From NCBI GenBank assembly GCA_040002995.1, contig JBDUDK010000004.1:1-33218 (forward strand): DNA of 33,218 bases. Direction: 5' to 3'. The stretch comes from JBDUDK01 sp040002995 (GTDB taxonomy: Bacteria > Actinomycetota > Acidimicrobiia > Acidimicrobiales > Ilumatobacteraceae). Under the pieces are notes generated by a model that saw only the letters and a program-made list of their open reading frames with translations, had not been told where the DNA came from and searched no databases. Positions within the stretch are counted from its first letter, which is position 1; every line of letters begins with the position of its first letter. This document shows, one piece after another, positions 23,515-30,877 of this stretch. The position numbers were made by a program, and so were the translations under genes.

Positions 23515-25221
23515 GTGACCCGGATCAGGATCGCCCTGGCGCAACTCAACACGCGCGTCGGTGATCTCCAAAGCAATGTGGCCGCCATCACCGCGGCCTA
23601 CGACGAGGCCGAGGCCGCGGGGTGCGACCTCATCGCGTTCCCCGAGCTCGCCATCACCGGCTACCCGCCGGAGGACCTGCTCCTGAAACCCGGCTTCGTG
23701 GCCGACAACCAAGAAGCGCTGGAGGCGGTGGCGGCGCGCACTGGGCGCTGCGTCGCGTTCGTCGGTTTCGCCGACGAGGGCCACGACCTGCACAATGCCG
23801 CGGCCGTATGTGCCGGCGGGCGGGTGGTCGCGATCTACCACAAGCGCCTACTGCCCAACTACGCCGTGTTCGACGAGCAGCGCTACTTCGTGCCGGGCAC
23901 CCATCCGTTCCGGTTGTTCGAGATCGCGGGCGTAAAGGTCGGGGTATCAATCTGCGAGGACGCGTGGAGTGCGAACGGGCCGATTGCCCCGCAGGCGGCC
24001 GGCGGCGCCGAGCTGGTGATCAATATCAACGCGAGCCCGTTCTTCGCCGGGCGCCTGGCGGCGAGAGAACGCATGCTCGCGACGCGCGCGTCGGACAACA
24101 GCATCGCGCTCGTCTACGTGAACCAGGTCGGCGGCCAAGACGAGTTGGTCTTCGACGGCGCATCGCTAATTTTCGATGCCGACGGCGAACTCGTTGCCCG
24201 CGCCGCCCAGTTCGTCGAGGACTTGGTGATCGTCGATCTCGACGTTCGGCCGGTGTTTCGCAAGCGCCTCCTCGACCCGCGCGGTCGGGCGGCCGCCGAC
24301 GCGTTGCCGCTCGTCACGATCACCGCTTCCTCTGCGAGCCCGTCCGCCGGTTCGCGTCCGGCCGTTGTCTCCCCTGCGCTCGACGCGGTGGCCGAGGTGT
24401 ACGAGGCGCTCGTGCTCGGCACTCGCGACTACGTCGTGAAGAACGGCTTCCGCGATGTCGTCATCGGCCTATCAGGCGGCATCGATTCGTCTCTGGTGGC
24501 CTGTATCGCGGCCGACGCGCTTGGAGCCGATCACGTGCACGGCCTGTCGATGCCCTCGCGATACTCGAGCGACTCGAGCAAGACCGATGCGCAGAAGTTG
24601 GCCGCGAACCTCGGCATCGATCTCAATACGATCGCGATTGAGCCGGCTCACACCGCGTTCCTCGACATGCTCGCTCCTGTGTTTGGGGGTCGCACCGCCG
24701 ACCTCACCGAGGAGAACCTGCAGAGTCGAATCCGCGGTGTCGTGCTCATGGCGTTGTCGAACAAGCTCGGCTGGCTCGTGCTCACGACCGGCAACAAGAG
24801 CGAGATGGCCGTCGGCTACTCGACGCTGTACGGCGACACGGCGGGCGGTTTCTCGGTGATCAAGGACGTGCCCAAGACGCTCGTCTACGCGCTGTGCCGC
24901 TACCGCAACGGGCTCGGCCCGGTCATCCCAGCCGACGTGCTCACGAAGCCGCCCTCCGCGGAGTTGCGACCCGATCAACGTGACGACCAAAGCCTGCCGC
25001 CGTACGACGTTCTCGATCCCATTCTCGAGTCCTATGTCGAAGGCGACCTGACCGCGGCCGAACTCGTGGCGGCGGGCCACGATCCGGCTCTCGTGCGGCA
25101 GATCACCACGCTCGTCGACCGAGCCGAGTACAAACGCCGGCAGTCGCCGCCCGGAGTAAGGGTCACGCCGAAGGCGTTCGGCAAGGATCGACGTCTCCCG
25201 ATCACGAACGGCTACCGCTAG
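23515..25221 (+). CDS. nadE: Glutamine-dependent NAD+ synthetase
   Basis: 568 residues. The N-terminal nitrilase-type glutaminase domain (1-265) has the triad E44 (FPELAITGYPPEDLL), K110 (YHKRLLPNY) and C147 (VSICEDAW). The C-terminal synthetase domain has the PP-loop SGGIDSS at 320-326 and the later NKSEMAVGYSTLYGDTAGGFSVIKD segment. It amidates deamido-NAD to NAD using glutamine-derived ammonia, linking loosely to the glutamine synthetase genes upstream. The GTG at 23515 has a leaderless -10 box six bases before it; an upstream in-frame start (23473) would overlap the lipoprotein gene. Confidence 0.95.
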   Translation: MTRIRIALAQLNTRVGDLQSNVAAITAAYDEAEAAGCDLIAFPELAITGYPPEDLLLKPGFVADNQEALEAVAARTGRCVAFVGFADEGHDLHNAAAVCAGGRVVAIYHKRLLPNYAVFDEQRYFVPGTHPFRLFEIAGVKVGVSICEDAWSANGPIAPQAAGGAELVININASPFFAGRLAARERMLATRASDNSIALVYVNQVGGQDELVFDGASLIFDADGELVARAAQFVEDLVIVDLDVRPVFRKRLLDPRGRAAADALPLVTITASSASPSAGSRPAVVSPALDAVAEVYEALVLGTRDYVVKNGFRDVVIGLSGGIDSSLVACIAADALGADHVHGLSMPSRYSSDSSKTDAQKLAANLGIDLNTIAIEPAHTAFLDMLAPVFGGRTADLTEENLQSRIRGVVLMALSNKLGWLVLTTGNKSEMAVGYSTLYGDTAGGFSVIKDVPKTLVYALCRYRNGLGPVIPADVLTKPPSAELRPDQRDDQSLPPYDVLDPILESYVEGDLTAAELVAAGHDPALVRQITTLVDRAEYKRRQSPPGVRVTPKAFGKDRRLPITNGYR

Positions 25222-25225
25222 GTCG

Positions 25226-25792
25226 TCACTGCCCCGACTTGGCTGCAAGGTAGCCGCGGGCGCGTTCGGTTTTCGGGTAGCGGTTGACCAGAGCCCAGAA
25301 ACTGGCCGAGTGGTCGGGGATCTCGAGATGGGCGAGTTCGTGCATGATCACGTAGTCGAGCACCCACGGAGGAAACGCCGCCACGGTGTCACTCACCCTG
25401 ATCGAACGTTCGGCCACGGTGCACGACGCCCATCGGCGCACCATGTTGGCCGTCCACGTGATCGACACCGGGCGAGGCAGCCGGTAGCGACGCGCGAGGG
25501 TCGCGGCGCGAGCGGCGAGATCGATGGTGTCGCTGTGCGCTCGCCGACGGTGGCGTTCGGTCATGTCAGTGGCGAAGCGGTCGGCCTCGTCGGCCGACAT
25601 CCACGCGGGAACGCTGATGGTGAGCACATCGCCGACAAGCTCGGCCGTCACCGAGCGTGTCCGGCGGCGACTCCGCACGATCTCCACCGGTATGTCGGGC
25701 AGCTGGGGACGGTGCGTGGGCGAGCCACTCTGGAGGCTCACGGCCTCGAAACCAGGAAGGGGGACGTCGCTCGACCCGTCGACCGAGGGCAT
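25226..25792 (-). CDS. YgjP-like zinc metallopeptidase (DUF45 family)
   Basis: About 188 residues. The zinc motif HELAHLEIPDHSASFW (HExxH plus a downstream His) is near residue 155. Upstream are the family segments RSRRRTRSVTAELVGDVLTISVPAWMS and WTANMVRRWASCTVAERSIRVSD. Members resemble SprT/WLM gluzincins; substrates are unknown. The start ATG 25792 has TACCGT six bases upstream; the frame stays open further upstream, but that would overlap the divergent MoaD-RsiG gene. It converges on nadE with 4 bases between stops. Confidence 0.85.
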   Translation of the reverse strand: MPSVDGSSDVPLPGFEAVSLQSGSPTHRPQLPDIPVEIVRSRRRTRSVTAELVGDVLTISVPAWMSADEADRFATDMTERHRRRAHSDTIDLAARAATLARRYRLPRPVSITWTANMVRRWASCTVAERSIRVSDTVAAFPPWVLDYVIMHELAHLEIPDHSASFWALVNRYPKTERARGYLAAKSGQ

Positions 25793-25798
25793 GTCTCG

Positions 25799-25804
25799 AC
25801 GGTA
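25799..25804 (-). promoter_or_regulatory. Leaderless -10 box for the metallopeptidase gene
   Basis: TACCGT on the minus strand, exactly six bases before ATG 25792. It is divergent from the box at 25812-25817. Confidence 0.45.
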
Positions 25805-25811
25805 CCGGGCG

Positions 25812-25817
25812 TACGCT
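25812..25817 (+). promoter_or_regulatory. Leaderless -10 box for the MoaD-RsiG gene
   Basis: TACGCT, six bases before GTG 25824, the first codon of the MoaD-like domain. The spacing fixes this start over the longer open frame. Confidence 0.5.
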
Positions 25818-25823
25818 TCGCCG

Positions 25824-26609
25824 GTGGCGATCGTGCGCTTGTTCGCGTCGGCTCGAGAAGCCGCAGGTACAGGGCGCGATGTCATCGAAGGCGCCACGGT
25901 GGCCGATGTCCTCTCCGCGGCCCGTTCTCGATACGGCCCGACCTTCGCCGCGGTGCTGTCAACGGCCAAGGTTTGGGTCAACGGCGAGCCCGTTCCCGAA
26001 TCCACGACGGTCGGGCCGCGCGACGAGGTGGCGGTGCTGCCGCCCGTGTCCGGCGGAGCCGATGGCTACGATCCCGCGCCGATGGACCTTTTCGAACGGG
26101 TCACTGCCGAGGGGTACCTCGGCGACGTGAAGGTGCGCTCGCTCGACGACATCCGGTCGCTGCGACGGGAGTGCCAGCGTGTGGAGGCCAACCTCTCCTA
26201 CCTACGCCGTCTGGCGCAGGGGCGTATCGACATGGTCGCCGACGCCGCGGCCCGTTCCGCGCTGGGCGAACCCGTCGCCAACCTCGGCGACGTCATCGCC
26301 CACCTCCCAGAGTCGCTTGGGGAGCGCATCATGGGCACGACCCGGGGACGGCTCACCGAGTCGCTCGGACCGGAACCCGATCCGACGATCACCGACAAAC
26401 TCGACGCGGTTTGCGACCCCGACACGATCGCGTCGTTGCCGTCGCTCTCGACCGCCGAGCTCGCAGAGCTGCGCGATCGTCTCGTGGCATTCGAACGCGA
26501 GGTTTCCGACCGGCGCAAGCAGGTCTTTGAGCTGCTCGACACGTTGTCGGGTGAACTCGCCCGCCGGTACCGCGAGGGCGAGGCGTCCGTCGACGCTCTG
26601 CTTGATTGA
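25824..26609 (+). CDS. MoaD/ThiS-like domain fused to an RsiG-type c-di-GMP-binding anti-sigma domain
   Basis: 261 residues in one unbroken frame. Residues 1-78 are a MoaD-like beta-grasp domain (VAIVRLFASAREAAG; VWVNGEPV; DEVAVLPPVSGG), where GG (77-78) would normally be the C terminus that is adenylylated. Residues 87-261 look like RsiG: helix 1 carries a perfect E-x3-S-x2-R-x3-Q-x3-D (E121, S125, R128, Q132, D136), and the last helix carries the same spacing with Phe at the Gln position (E224, S228, R231, F235, D239). RsiG holds the sporulation sigma factor WhiG in a c-di-GMP-dependent manner in Streptomyces. An internal ATG (26082, residue 87), with TACGAT nine bases upstream, could produce RsiG alone. 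Next gene: an XRE regulator, same strand. Confidence 0.8.
   Translation: MAIVRLFASAREAAGTGRDVIEGATVADVLSAARSRYGPTFAAVLSTAKVWVNGEPVPESTTVGPRDEVAVLPPVSGGADGYDPAPMDLFERVTAEGYLGDVKVRSLDDIRSLRRECQRVEANLSYLRRLAQGRIDMVADAAARSALGEPVANLGDVIAHLPESLGERIMGTTRGRLTESLGPEPDPTITDKLDAVCDPDTIASLPSLSTAELAELRDRLVAFEREVSDRRKQVFELLDTLSGELARRYREGEASVDALLD
26067..26072 (+). promoter_or_regulatory. Possible internal leaderless promoter for the RsiG part
   Basis: TACGAT, nine bases before the in-frame ATG 26082 that begins the RsiG-like region. The spacing is slightly longer than the 6-8 seen elsewhere, so this is tentative. Confidence 0.25.
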
Positions 26610-26655
26610 TTCGGCCTTGACTGACCGCGGGGTGCGGCGGGGCCACGTCCGCCTC

Positions 26656-26661
26656 TAGCCT
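26656..26661 (+). promoter_or_regulatory. Leaderless -10 box for the XRE regulator
   Basis: TAGCCT, six bases before GTG 26668; no ribosome binding site. The same hexamer serves proC and the IscA-type gene. Confidence 0.5.
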
Positions 26662-26667
26662 CCCCTT

Positions 26668-27048
26668 GTGCGCCCGGATCTCGAAGCCCGCATGAACGAC
26701 GTCGGCGCGTTCATACGTGAGCAGCGGCGCGTCGCCGCGATGTCGGTCCGCAAGCTGTCCGAGCTGGCGGGCATTTCGAACCCCTACCTCAGCCAGATCG
26801 AGCGCGGTCTTCGCAATCCGTCGGCGGAAATCCTTCAGCAACTCGCCAAGGCCTTGCGCATCTCGGCCGAAACGTTGTACTTGCGCGCCGGGATTCTCGA
26901 TGGCGAACCCGTCACCCAGGTGCAAATGGCGATCGAGTGCGCCCCGGAACTCACGCCCGAGCAACGCCAGACGTTGTTGCGTATATACGAGTCGTTCGTT
27001 TCGGAGCGGCGCCGCGACGTGCCGTCCTCGCCAAAGGCCACTCGCTGA
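26668..27048 (+). CDS. XRE-family helix-turn-helix regulator
   Basis: 126 residues. An HTH_3 domain (about 13-70) contains the recognition-helix region SVRKLSELAGISNPYLSQIERGLRNPSAEILQQLAKAL. The rest is a short helical tail (LTPEQRQTLLRIYESFVSERRRD). There is no sensor domain. The GTG at 26668 follows TAGCCT by six bases; an ATG at 26692 is a shorter alternative. Its stop overlaps the mshA ATG by one base (TGATG), so it may control the mycothiol gene and itself. Target genes cannot be read from the sequence. Confidence 0.85.
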   Translation: MRPDLEARMNDVGAFIREQRRVAAMSVRKLSELAGISNPYLSQIERGLRNPSAEILQQLAKALRISAETLYLRAGILDGEPVTQVQMAIECAPELTPEQRQTLLRIYESFVSERRRDVPSSPKATR

Positions 27049-28253
27049 TGGGCAGGCTCGCGGTCCTTTCGATGCACACCTCACCGCTCACGCAGCCCGG
27101 TGCGGATGACAGCGGAGGCATGAACGTCTACGTCCGTGAGCTCGTGTCGGCGCTAGCGCAGGCGGGTGTCGATTGCACGGTCTTCACTCGCACATGGCGC
27201 GAAGGCCTCGCGTCGGAGGTTGGGGTCGAGCCCGGTTTCCGTGTCGTCCACATCGACAGCGGTCCGTTCAATCTGGCCAAGGAGGCCCTCCCCGACGTGG
27301 TCGACGTATTCGCCGACGGCGTCGCCGCCCGCCTCGACAAGGAGCCGGCCGACCTGATCCACGCCAACTACTGGTTGTCGGGCATCGCCGGTCACCGGCT
27401 CAAGCACGAGCTCGAGATTCCGCTCGTCAGCACGTTCCACACGCTCGCCCGCGTGAAGGCGATCGGTGGTGACCCAGAGCCGAAGCGTCGGGAGCGGGCC
27501 GAGGCCGAAGTCATCGGATGCTCCGACGCGATCTGCGTGAGCGGCACCGAGGAAGAAAGCCAGGTGCGCCGGCTGTACGGCGACCCGCCCGGACGCCTCG
27601 AGATCGTCGCTCCCGGCGTCGAGCACGCGTTCTTCTCACCCGGCGACCGAAAGGGGGCGCGCCGAGCGCTCGGCCTCGACCCCGATCGCAAGGTGTTGCT
27701 GTTTGTGGGCCGGATCCAGCCGCTCAAGGGACTCGACGTCGCGATACGCGCTCTCGCGCACATCGACAAGGCCATGCTGCTCGTCGTCGGCGGCGCGAGC
27801 GGCGTCGAAGGCGACAGCGAAGTCACCCGCATCCGCGCGCTCATCCAGGAGCTCGGTGTGGTTGACCGGGTCCGTTTCGTCGCGCCGCAGCCCCACCACC
27901 TTCTCTCGAGCTACTACCGCGCGGCCGACGTGTGTCTCGTGCCGAGCCGGTCGGAGTCATTCGGTCTCGTGGCGCTCGAGGCGGCGGCGTGCGGGACTCC
28001 CGTCGTGGCCGCGGCGGTCGGCGGACTGCGCACCATCGTCGATCACGGGTGCACTGGTTTCCTCGTCGAGGGTCGCGATCCGGCCGTGTATGCCGCCTAC
28101 GTCAGGGAGCTGCTCGCGAACGATGCGCTGGCATGGGAGATGGGCGTCAACGCGTCCGAGCGCGCCCGCGGCTACACCTGGTCGCTGGCCGCGGCCCGGC
28201 TGCGCCGGCTTTATGCCGATCTCACCGTCGGTGCGCTGGTCGAGTGCCGTTGA
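27048..28253 (+). CDS. mshA: D-inositol-3-phosphate glycosyltransferase (MshA-like)
   Basis: 401 residues of the GT4 family. The N terminus RLAVLSMHTSPLTQPGADDSGGMNVYVREL is characteristic of MshA, as are HANYWLSG, FVGRIQPLKGLD, the nucleotide-site segment SRSESFGLVALEAAACGTPVVA and the later GGLRTIVDHGCTGFLV. MshA joins GlcNAc from UDP-GlcNAc to inositol-3-phosphate, the first step of mycothiol synthesis. Rather short compared with the roughly 430-480 residues of other MshA proteins. A YbjN-family gene follows one base later, the same pairing as mycobacterial mshA-Rv0487, which supports the call. A related GT4 transferase is the alternative. Confidence 0.88.
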   Translation: MGRLAVLSMHTSPLTQPGADDSGGMNVYVRELVSALAQAGVDCTVFTRTWREGLASEVGVEPGFRVVHIDSGPFNLAKEALPDVVDVFADGVAARLDKEPADLIHANYWLSGIAGHRLKHELEIPLVSTFHTLARVKAIGGDPEPKRRERAEAEVIGCSDAICVSGTEEESQVRRLYGDPPGRLEIVAPGVEHAFFSPGDRKGARRALGLDPDRKVLLFVGRIQPLKGLDVAIRALAHIDKAMLLVVGGASGVEGDSEVTRIRALIQELGVVDRVRFVAPQPHHLLSSYYRAADVCLVPSRSESFGLVALEAAACGTPVVAAAVGGLRTIVDHGCTGFLVEGRDPAVYAAYVRELLANDALAWEMGVNASERARGYTWSLAAARLRRLYADLTVGALVECR

Positions 28254-28254
28254 T

Positions 28255-28749
28255 GTGAGCGACGCCTTCGACTCGCTCGATCTCGACGTCATTGAACAGC
28301 GAATCAGCGGCTGGTTCGCCGCGGAGCTCGATCGGAACCCCGCGATGGCTGCCGTCGACCGGGGCGAGGCGGGTGAACGGCGCTGGTATGTCCGCCTCCG
28401 CGGCGAGGAGAAGGACATCACCACCATCTGGCTCACGCTCGGGCAGCGCACGCTGCGCTACGAGACCTACGTGATGCCCGCGCCGGAGGAGAACCACGAG
28501 ACGCTCTACGCACACCTCCTACGACGCAACTACAAGTTCGTGGGGGCGGACTTCGCGATCGGTCCCGAGGACGCGGTGTATCTCGTGGGGCAACTGCCGC
28601 TCAAGGCGTTCGACGAGACCGAGCTCGATCGCATCGTCGGGTCGGTGCTCGCGTACGTCGAGCAGTGCTTCCGTCCCGCGCTCCAGATCGCGTTCGCCTC
28701 GCGTTTCGCGGCTCCGCCCGTGGGACCGAGCGATGAAACGACTAAATAA
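28255..28749 (+). CDS. YbjN-domain protein
   Basis: 164 residues with the YbjN/T3SS-chaperone-like fold. Visible segments are ERRWYVRLRGEEKDITTIWLTLGQRTLRYETYVMPAP, LLRRNYKFVGADFAIGPEDAVYLVGQLPL and a C-terminal helix VGSVLAYVEQCFRPALQIAF. The mycobacterial homologue follows mshA (Rv0487), and the order is the same here. Function unknown; probably a cytosolic protein-binding domain. GTG 28255 lies one base after the mshA stop, so the genes are cotranscribed. The 3' end carries a terminator overlapping the stop codon. Confidence 0.85.
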   Translation: MSDAFDSLDLDVIEQRISGWFAAELDRNPAMAAVDRGEAGERRWYVRLRGEEKDITTIWLTLGQRTLRYETYVMPAPEENHETLYAHLLRRNYKFVGADFAIGPEDAVYLVGQLPLKAFDETELDRIVGSVLAYVEQCFRPALQIAFASRFAAPPVGPSDETTK

Positions 28750-28777
28750 CTTTCGTATCTTTTCATTGCTTTTTATT
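28729..28777 (+). terminator. Rho-independent terminator after the YbjN gene
   Basis: AGCGATGAAA (28729-28738) pairs with TTTCATTGCT (28761-28770; one G-T wobble), with an inner CGA/TCG pairing. It is followed by TTTTATT. It overlaps the stop codon and lies in the most AT-rich stretch of the window. Confidence 0.55.
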
Positions 28778-28881
28778 CCGAGGTCATTTACGTTCGTCTG
28801 AGGCCCGAGGGCGCACGGCGGACGCCCACCCGTTCGGGGAAGTACGGGGAAGCCACCCGGCTCCTCGGGCCGCTACTCGTT

Positions 28882-28887
28882 TAGCCT
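28882..28887 (+). promoter_or_regulatory. Leaderless -10 box for proC
   Basis: TAGCCT, seven bases before the proC ATG; no ribosome binding site. Confidence 0.5.
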
Positions 28888-28894
28888 TCACCCC

Positions 28895-29689
28895 ATGACC
28901 ACCCGGCTCGTGATCATCGGCGGCGGGCGCATGGGTGAGGCCCTTCTCGGCGGGCTCTTGGGTAGTGGATGGGCCCGGCCCGAAGAGTTGGCCGTCGTCG
29001 AAGTGGTGGCCGATCGTCGCCGTGAGCTCGTCCTGCGCTTCCCCGCTGTGCAGGTCGTGCACGACGTTCCTGACGCGATCGAAGGTGCGGTCATCGCGGT
29101 CAAGCCGGCCGACGTCGAGGTCGCATGCCGGGCCGCCGCCGCCGGAGGCGTCACCCGAGTTCTGTCGATTGCGGCAGGTGTGGGTACCGCCAGCCTCGAG
29201 CGGTCGCTCGGCGCGGGGGTGGCCGTCGTCAGGGCGATGCCGAATACCCCAGCCCTCGTCGGAGCGGGTGCCGCGGCGATCGCGCCAGGGACGTCGGCGG
29301 GCGAGGCCGACCTGTCGTGGGCCGAGTCGATCCTGGGTTCCGTGGGCACCGTGGCCCGCGTGAGCGAGCCGCTCCTCGACGCGGTCACCGGCCTATCGGG
29401 CTCTGGTCCGGCCTACATCTTCCTCGTGGCCGAGGCCCTCATCGAGGCGGGGGTGCTCGTCGGTCTGCCGCGAGACGTCAGCACGGCCCTGACGACGCAG
29501 CTGTTCGTCGGTTCGGCCCGGCTGCTGGCCGAGTCGGGCTCCACCCCCGAGGCCCTGCGGGCGCAGGTGACGTCGCCCGGTGGCACCACCGCGGCCGGAC
29601 TACGGGCCCTGGAATCGGCCGGAGTCCGATCGGCTTTCCTCGACGCGGTGGCGGCGGCCACCGCCCGTTCGCGCGAACTCGGGGGCTGA
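28895..29689 (+). CDS. proC: Pyrroline-5-carboxylate reductase
   Basis: 264 residues. The Rossmann start VIIGGGRMGEALLGGLL binds NAD(P)H. The family segments AMPNTPALVGAG and GLSGSGPAYIFLVAEALIEAGV are present, and the C-terminal region TSPGGTTAAGLRALE completes the active site. It performs the last step of proline synthesis in the cytosol. The start is ATG 28895 with TAGCCT seven bases upstream. It stands alone between a terminator and the structured RNA. Confidence 0.95.
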   Translation: MTTRLVIIGGGRMGEALLGGLLGSGWARPEELAVVEVVADRRRELVLRFPAVQVVHDVPDAIEGAVIAVKPADVEVACRAAAAGGVTRVLSIAAGVGTASLERSLGAGVAVVRAMPNTPALVGAGAAAIAPGTSAGEADLSWAESILGSVGTVARVSEPLLDAVTGLSGSGPAYIFLVAEALIEAGVLVGLPRDVSTALTTQLFVGSARLLAESGSTPEALRAQVTSPGGTTAAGLRALESAGVRSAFLDAVAAATARSRELGG

Positions 29690-29740
29690 GCGTGAAAATT
29701 TCTGGGGGGTAGCCCCTTTCATCTCGCGTGTGACTGGGGT

Positions 29741-29746
29741 TACAGT
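29741..29746 (+). promoter_or_regulatory. -10 box for the structured RNA
   Basis: TACAGT with a weak TTTCAT at 29717-29722 (18-base spacer). At the window's usual spacing the transcript would begin near 29753, just before the first stem of the RNA. Confidence 0.4.
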
Positions 29747-29752
29747 TCGGCG

Positions 29753-29889
29753 CCACGGAGCTGGGGTGGGTCCACGAGATCGCACAACGATCTCCACCGG
29801 TCGCCCACAGCGGCTGGTGATGTCGCCGTAAGGCGGCGCTCCACAGGGCTGGTGCCGTCGGGGGGTCGGCACCAGCCCTGTTCGCTTTT
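29753..29889 (+). ncRNA. Candidate structured leader RNA (riboswitch-like) before the SAM hydrolase gene
   Basis: A four-stem fold can be drawn. P1 is GGAGC 29757-29761 with GCTCC 29838-29842. P2 is GAGATCG 29776-29782 with CGATCTC 29788-29794. P3 is 29795-29804 with 29810-29819, ten contiguous pairs including two G-U. P4 is CGCC 29824-29827 with GGCG 29832-29835, capped by a GTAA tetraloop. GTGGG 29766-29770 can pair with CCCAC at the P3 loop (29804-29808) as a pseudoknot. A terminator follows at once. The segment CCACAG(C)GGCTGGTG occurs in P3 (29805-29819) and in the terminator 5' arm (29841-29854), so the P3 5' arm can pair with either. I do not recognise a known riboswitch class. The 250-base gap contains no convincing ORF. 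Confidence 0.6.
29844..29889 (+). terminator. Strong terminator/attenuator hairpin
   Basis: CAGGGCTGGTGCC (29844-29856) and GGCACCAGCCCTG (29868-29880) form a perfect 13-bp stem, followed by TTCGCTTTT. It lies 50 bases before the SAM hydrolase ATG. Confidence 0.8.
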
Positions 29890-29939
29890 CATCGCCCTAC
29901 TCGCTTTTGATCACAGTGCCCTGCGAGCATCGCCGCGCC

Positions 29940-30791
29940 ATGGGACGTCGCTACGACACGGTCTCACTACTCACCGACTACGGAACCAAGGACGAGTTCG
30001 TCGGAGTGATCAAGTCGGTGTTGCGCGATCTCGCACCGGATGCGGTCGCGATTGACCTGACCCATGAGGTCGAGCCCCACGATGTGCGGGGTGGTTCGCT
30101 CACGCTCGCGCGTTGTATCCAATATGTCGCGCCGGGTGTCGTGCTCGCGGTGGTCGATCCCGGTGTGGGGACGGCGCGTCGCGCCATTGCGGTTGAGATC
30201 GCCGATGGTGCCGCCGTCCTCGTGGGTCCCGACAACGGTCTCCTCGCGCCGGCCGTCGCGATGGCAGGCGGCGCCGGGCGGGCCGTCGAGCTCACGAACG
30301 CGGCGTTCCACCTTCCCGCGCCGGGTCAGACCTTCGCAGGACGCGACGTCTTCGCGCCCGTGGCCGCCCACCTGTGCAACGGGGTCGACTTGACCGAGGT
30401 GGGCGAGCCGATCGACCCCGCCGGTGTGCTCCCGGGTGTCGTGCCGCTGAGCCGCGTCGATGGTGATCACGTGATCACTGAGGTGCTGTGGGTCGACAGG
30501 TTCGGCAATGCCCAGCTCAACGTGGGTCCTGATGACATCGAGGCGATCGGAGAACTGGTGCAGCTCCGTGCCCACAATGTGGTGCGAACAGCGACCCGCG
30601 CGGACACCTACGGACTGATCGGAACGGGCCGGCTCGGGATCGTGGTCGATTCCTACGGGTTGGTCTCGGTGTGCCTCGACCGGCAATCGGCGGCGGCCGA
30701 ACTCGGGCTGGCCGCGGGTGATGCGGTGGTGCTCTCGCCGCCGGCCGACACCCCGCGCGGCGAGACGACTTCCGTTACGTTGCGCCGGTGA
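29940..30791 (+). CDS. SAM hydrolase (SAM hydroxide adenosyltransferase, DUF62 family)
   Basis: 283 residues. The family enzyme splits S-adenosylmethionine with water to adenosine and methionine; relatives include SAM-dependent halogenases. The start SLLTDYGTKDEFVGVIK, the segment VVDPGVGTARRAIAVE (catalytic Asp and Arg) and GRDVFAPVAAHL (His) are all in place, and the C-terminal beta-barrel domain is present (DRFGNAQLNV). The Ser/Thr-rich loop of halogenases is not evident, so hydrolysis is preferred. ATG 29940 matches the family N terminus; TTG 29907 and GTG 29916 are upstream alternatives. The preceding structured RNA and terminator suggest attenuation control. Four-base overlap with the next tiny ORF. 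Confidence 0.9.
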   Translation: MGRRYDTVSLLTDYGTKDEFVGVIKSVLRDLAPDAVAIDLTHEVEPHDVRGGSLTLARCIQYVAPGVVLAVVDPGVGTARRAIAVEIADGAAVLVGPDNGLLAPAVAMAGGAGRAVELTNAAFHLPAPGQTFAGRDVFAPVAAHLCNGVDLTEVGEPIDPAGVLPGVVPLSRVDGDHVITEVLWVDRFGNAQLNVGPDDIEAIGELVQLRAHNVVRTATRADTYGLIGTGRLGIVVDSYGLVSVCLDRQSAAAELGLAAGDAVVLSPPADTPRGETTSVTLRR

Positions 30792-30877
30792 GGCCCGCCA
30801 CGACACTCGTACTCGGCTTGCTGCTCGTGATGATCCTCACGGCGGCTGTCTTGCAGTTGTTCGTGCTGTCGCGCTGA
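30788..30877 (+). CDS. Tiny membrane peptide (29 aa), possible
   Basis: A 29-codon frame beginning at GTG, overlapping the SAM hydrolase stop by four bases (GTGA). The peptide is one hydrophobic helix (TTLVLGLLLVMILTAAVLQLF) flanked by Arg at both ends. The coupling and composition favour a real product, but the length is too small for certainty. It meets the convergent CAP-domain gene end to end. Confidence 0.4.
   Translation: MRPATTLVLGLLLVMILTAAVLQLFVLSR

Noticed and set aside
26617..26622. TTGACT as a -35 box for the XRE regulator
   Set aside because: It is 33 bases from the TAGCCT -10 box, about twice the usual spacer.
29690..29939. Protein-coding gene between proC and the SAM hydrolase gene
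   Set aside because: Frames here are short and unsupported, while the sequence is explained well by RNA stems and a terminator.
29941..30791. SAM-dependent halogenase (SalL/FlA type)
   Set aside because: The extended halide-binding loop is not evident and the conserved residues fit the common hydrolase branch.
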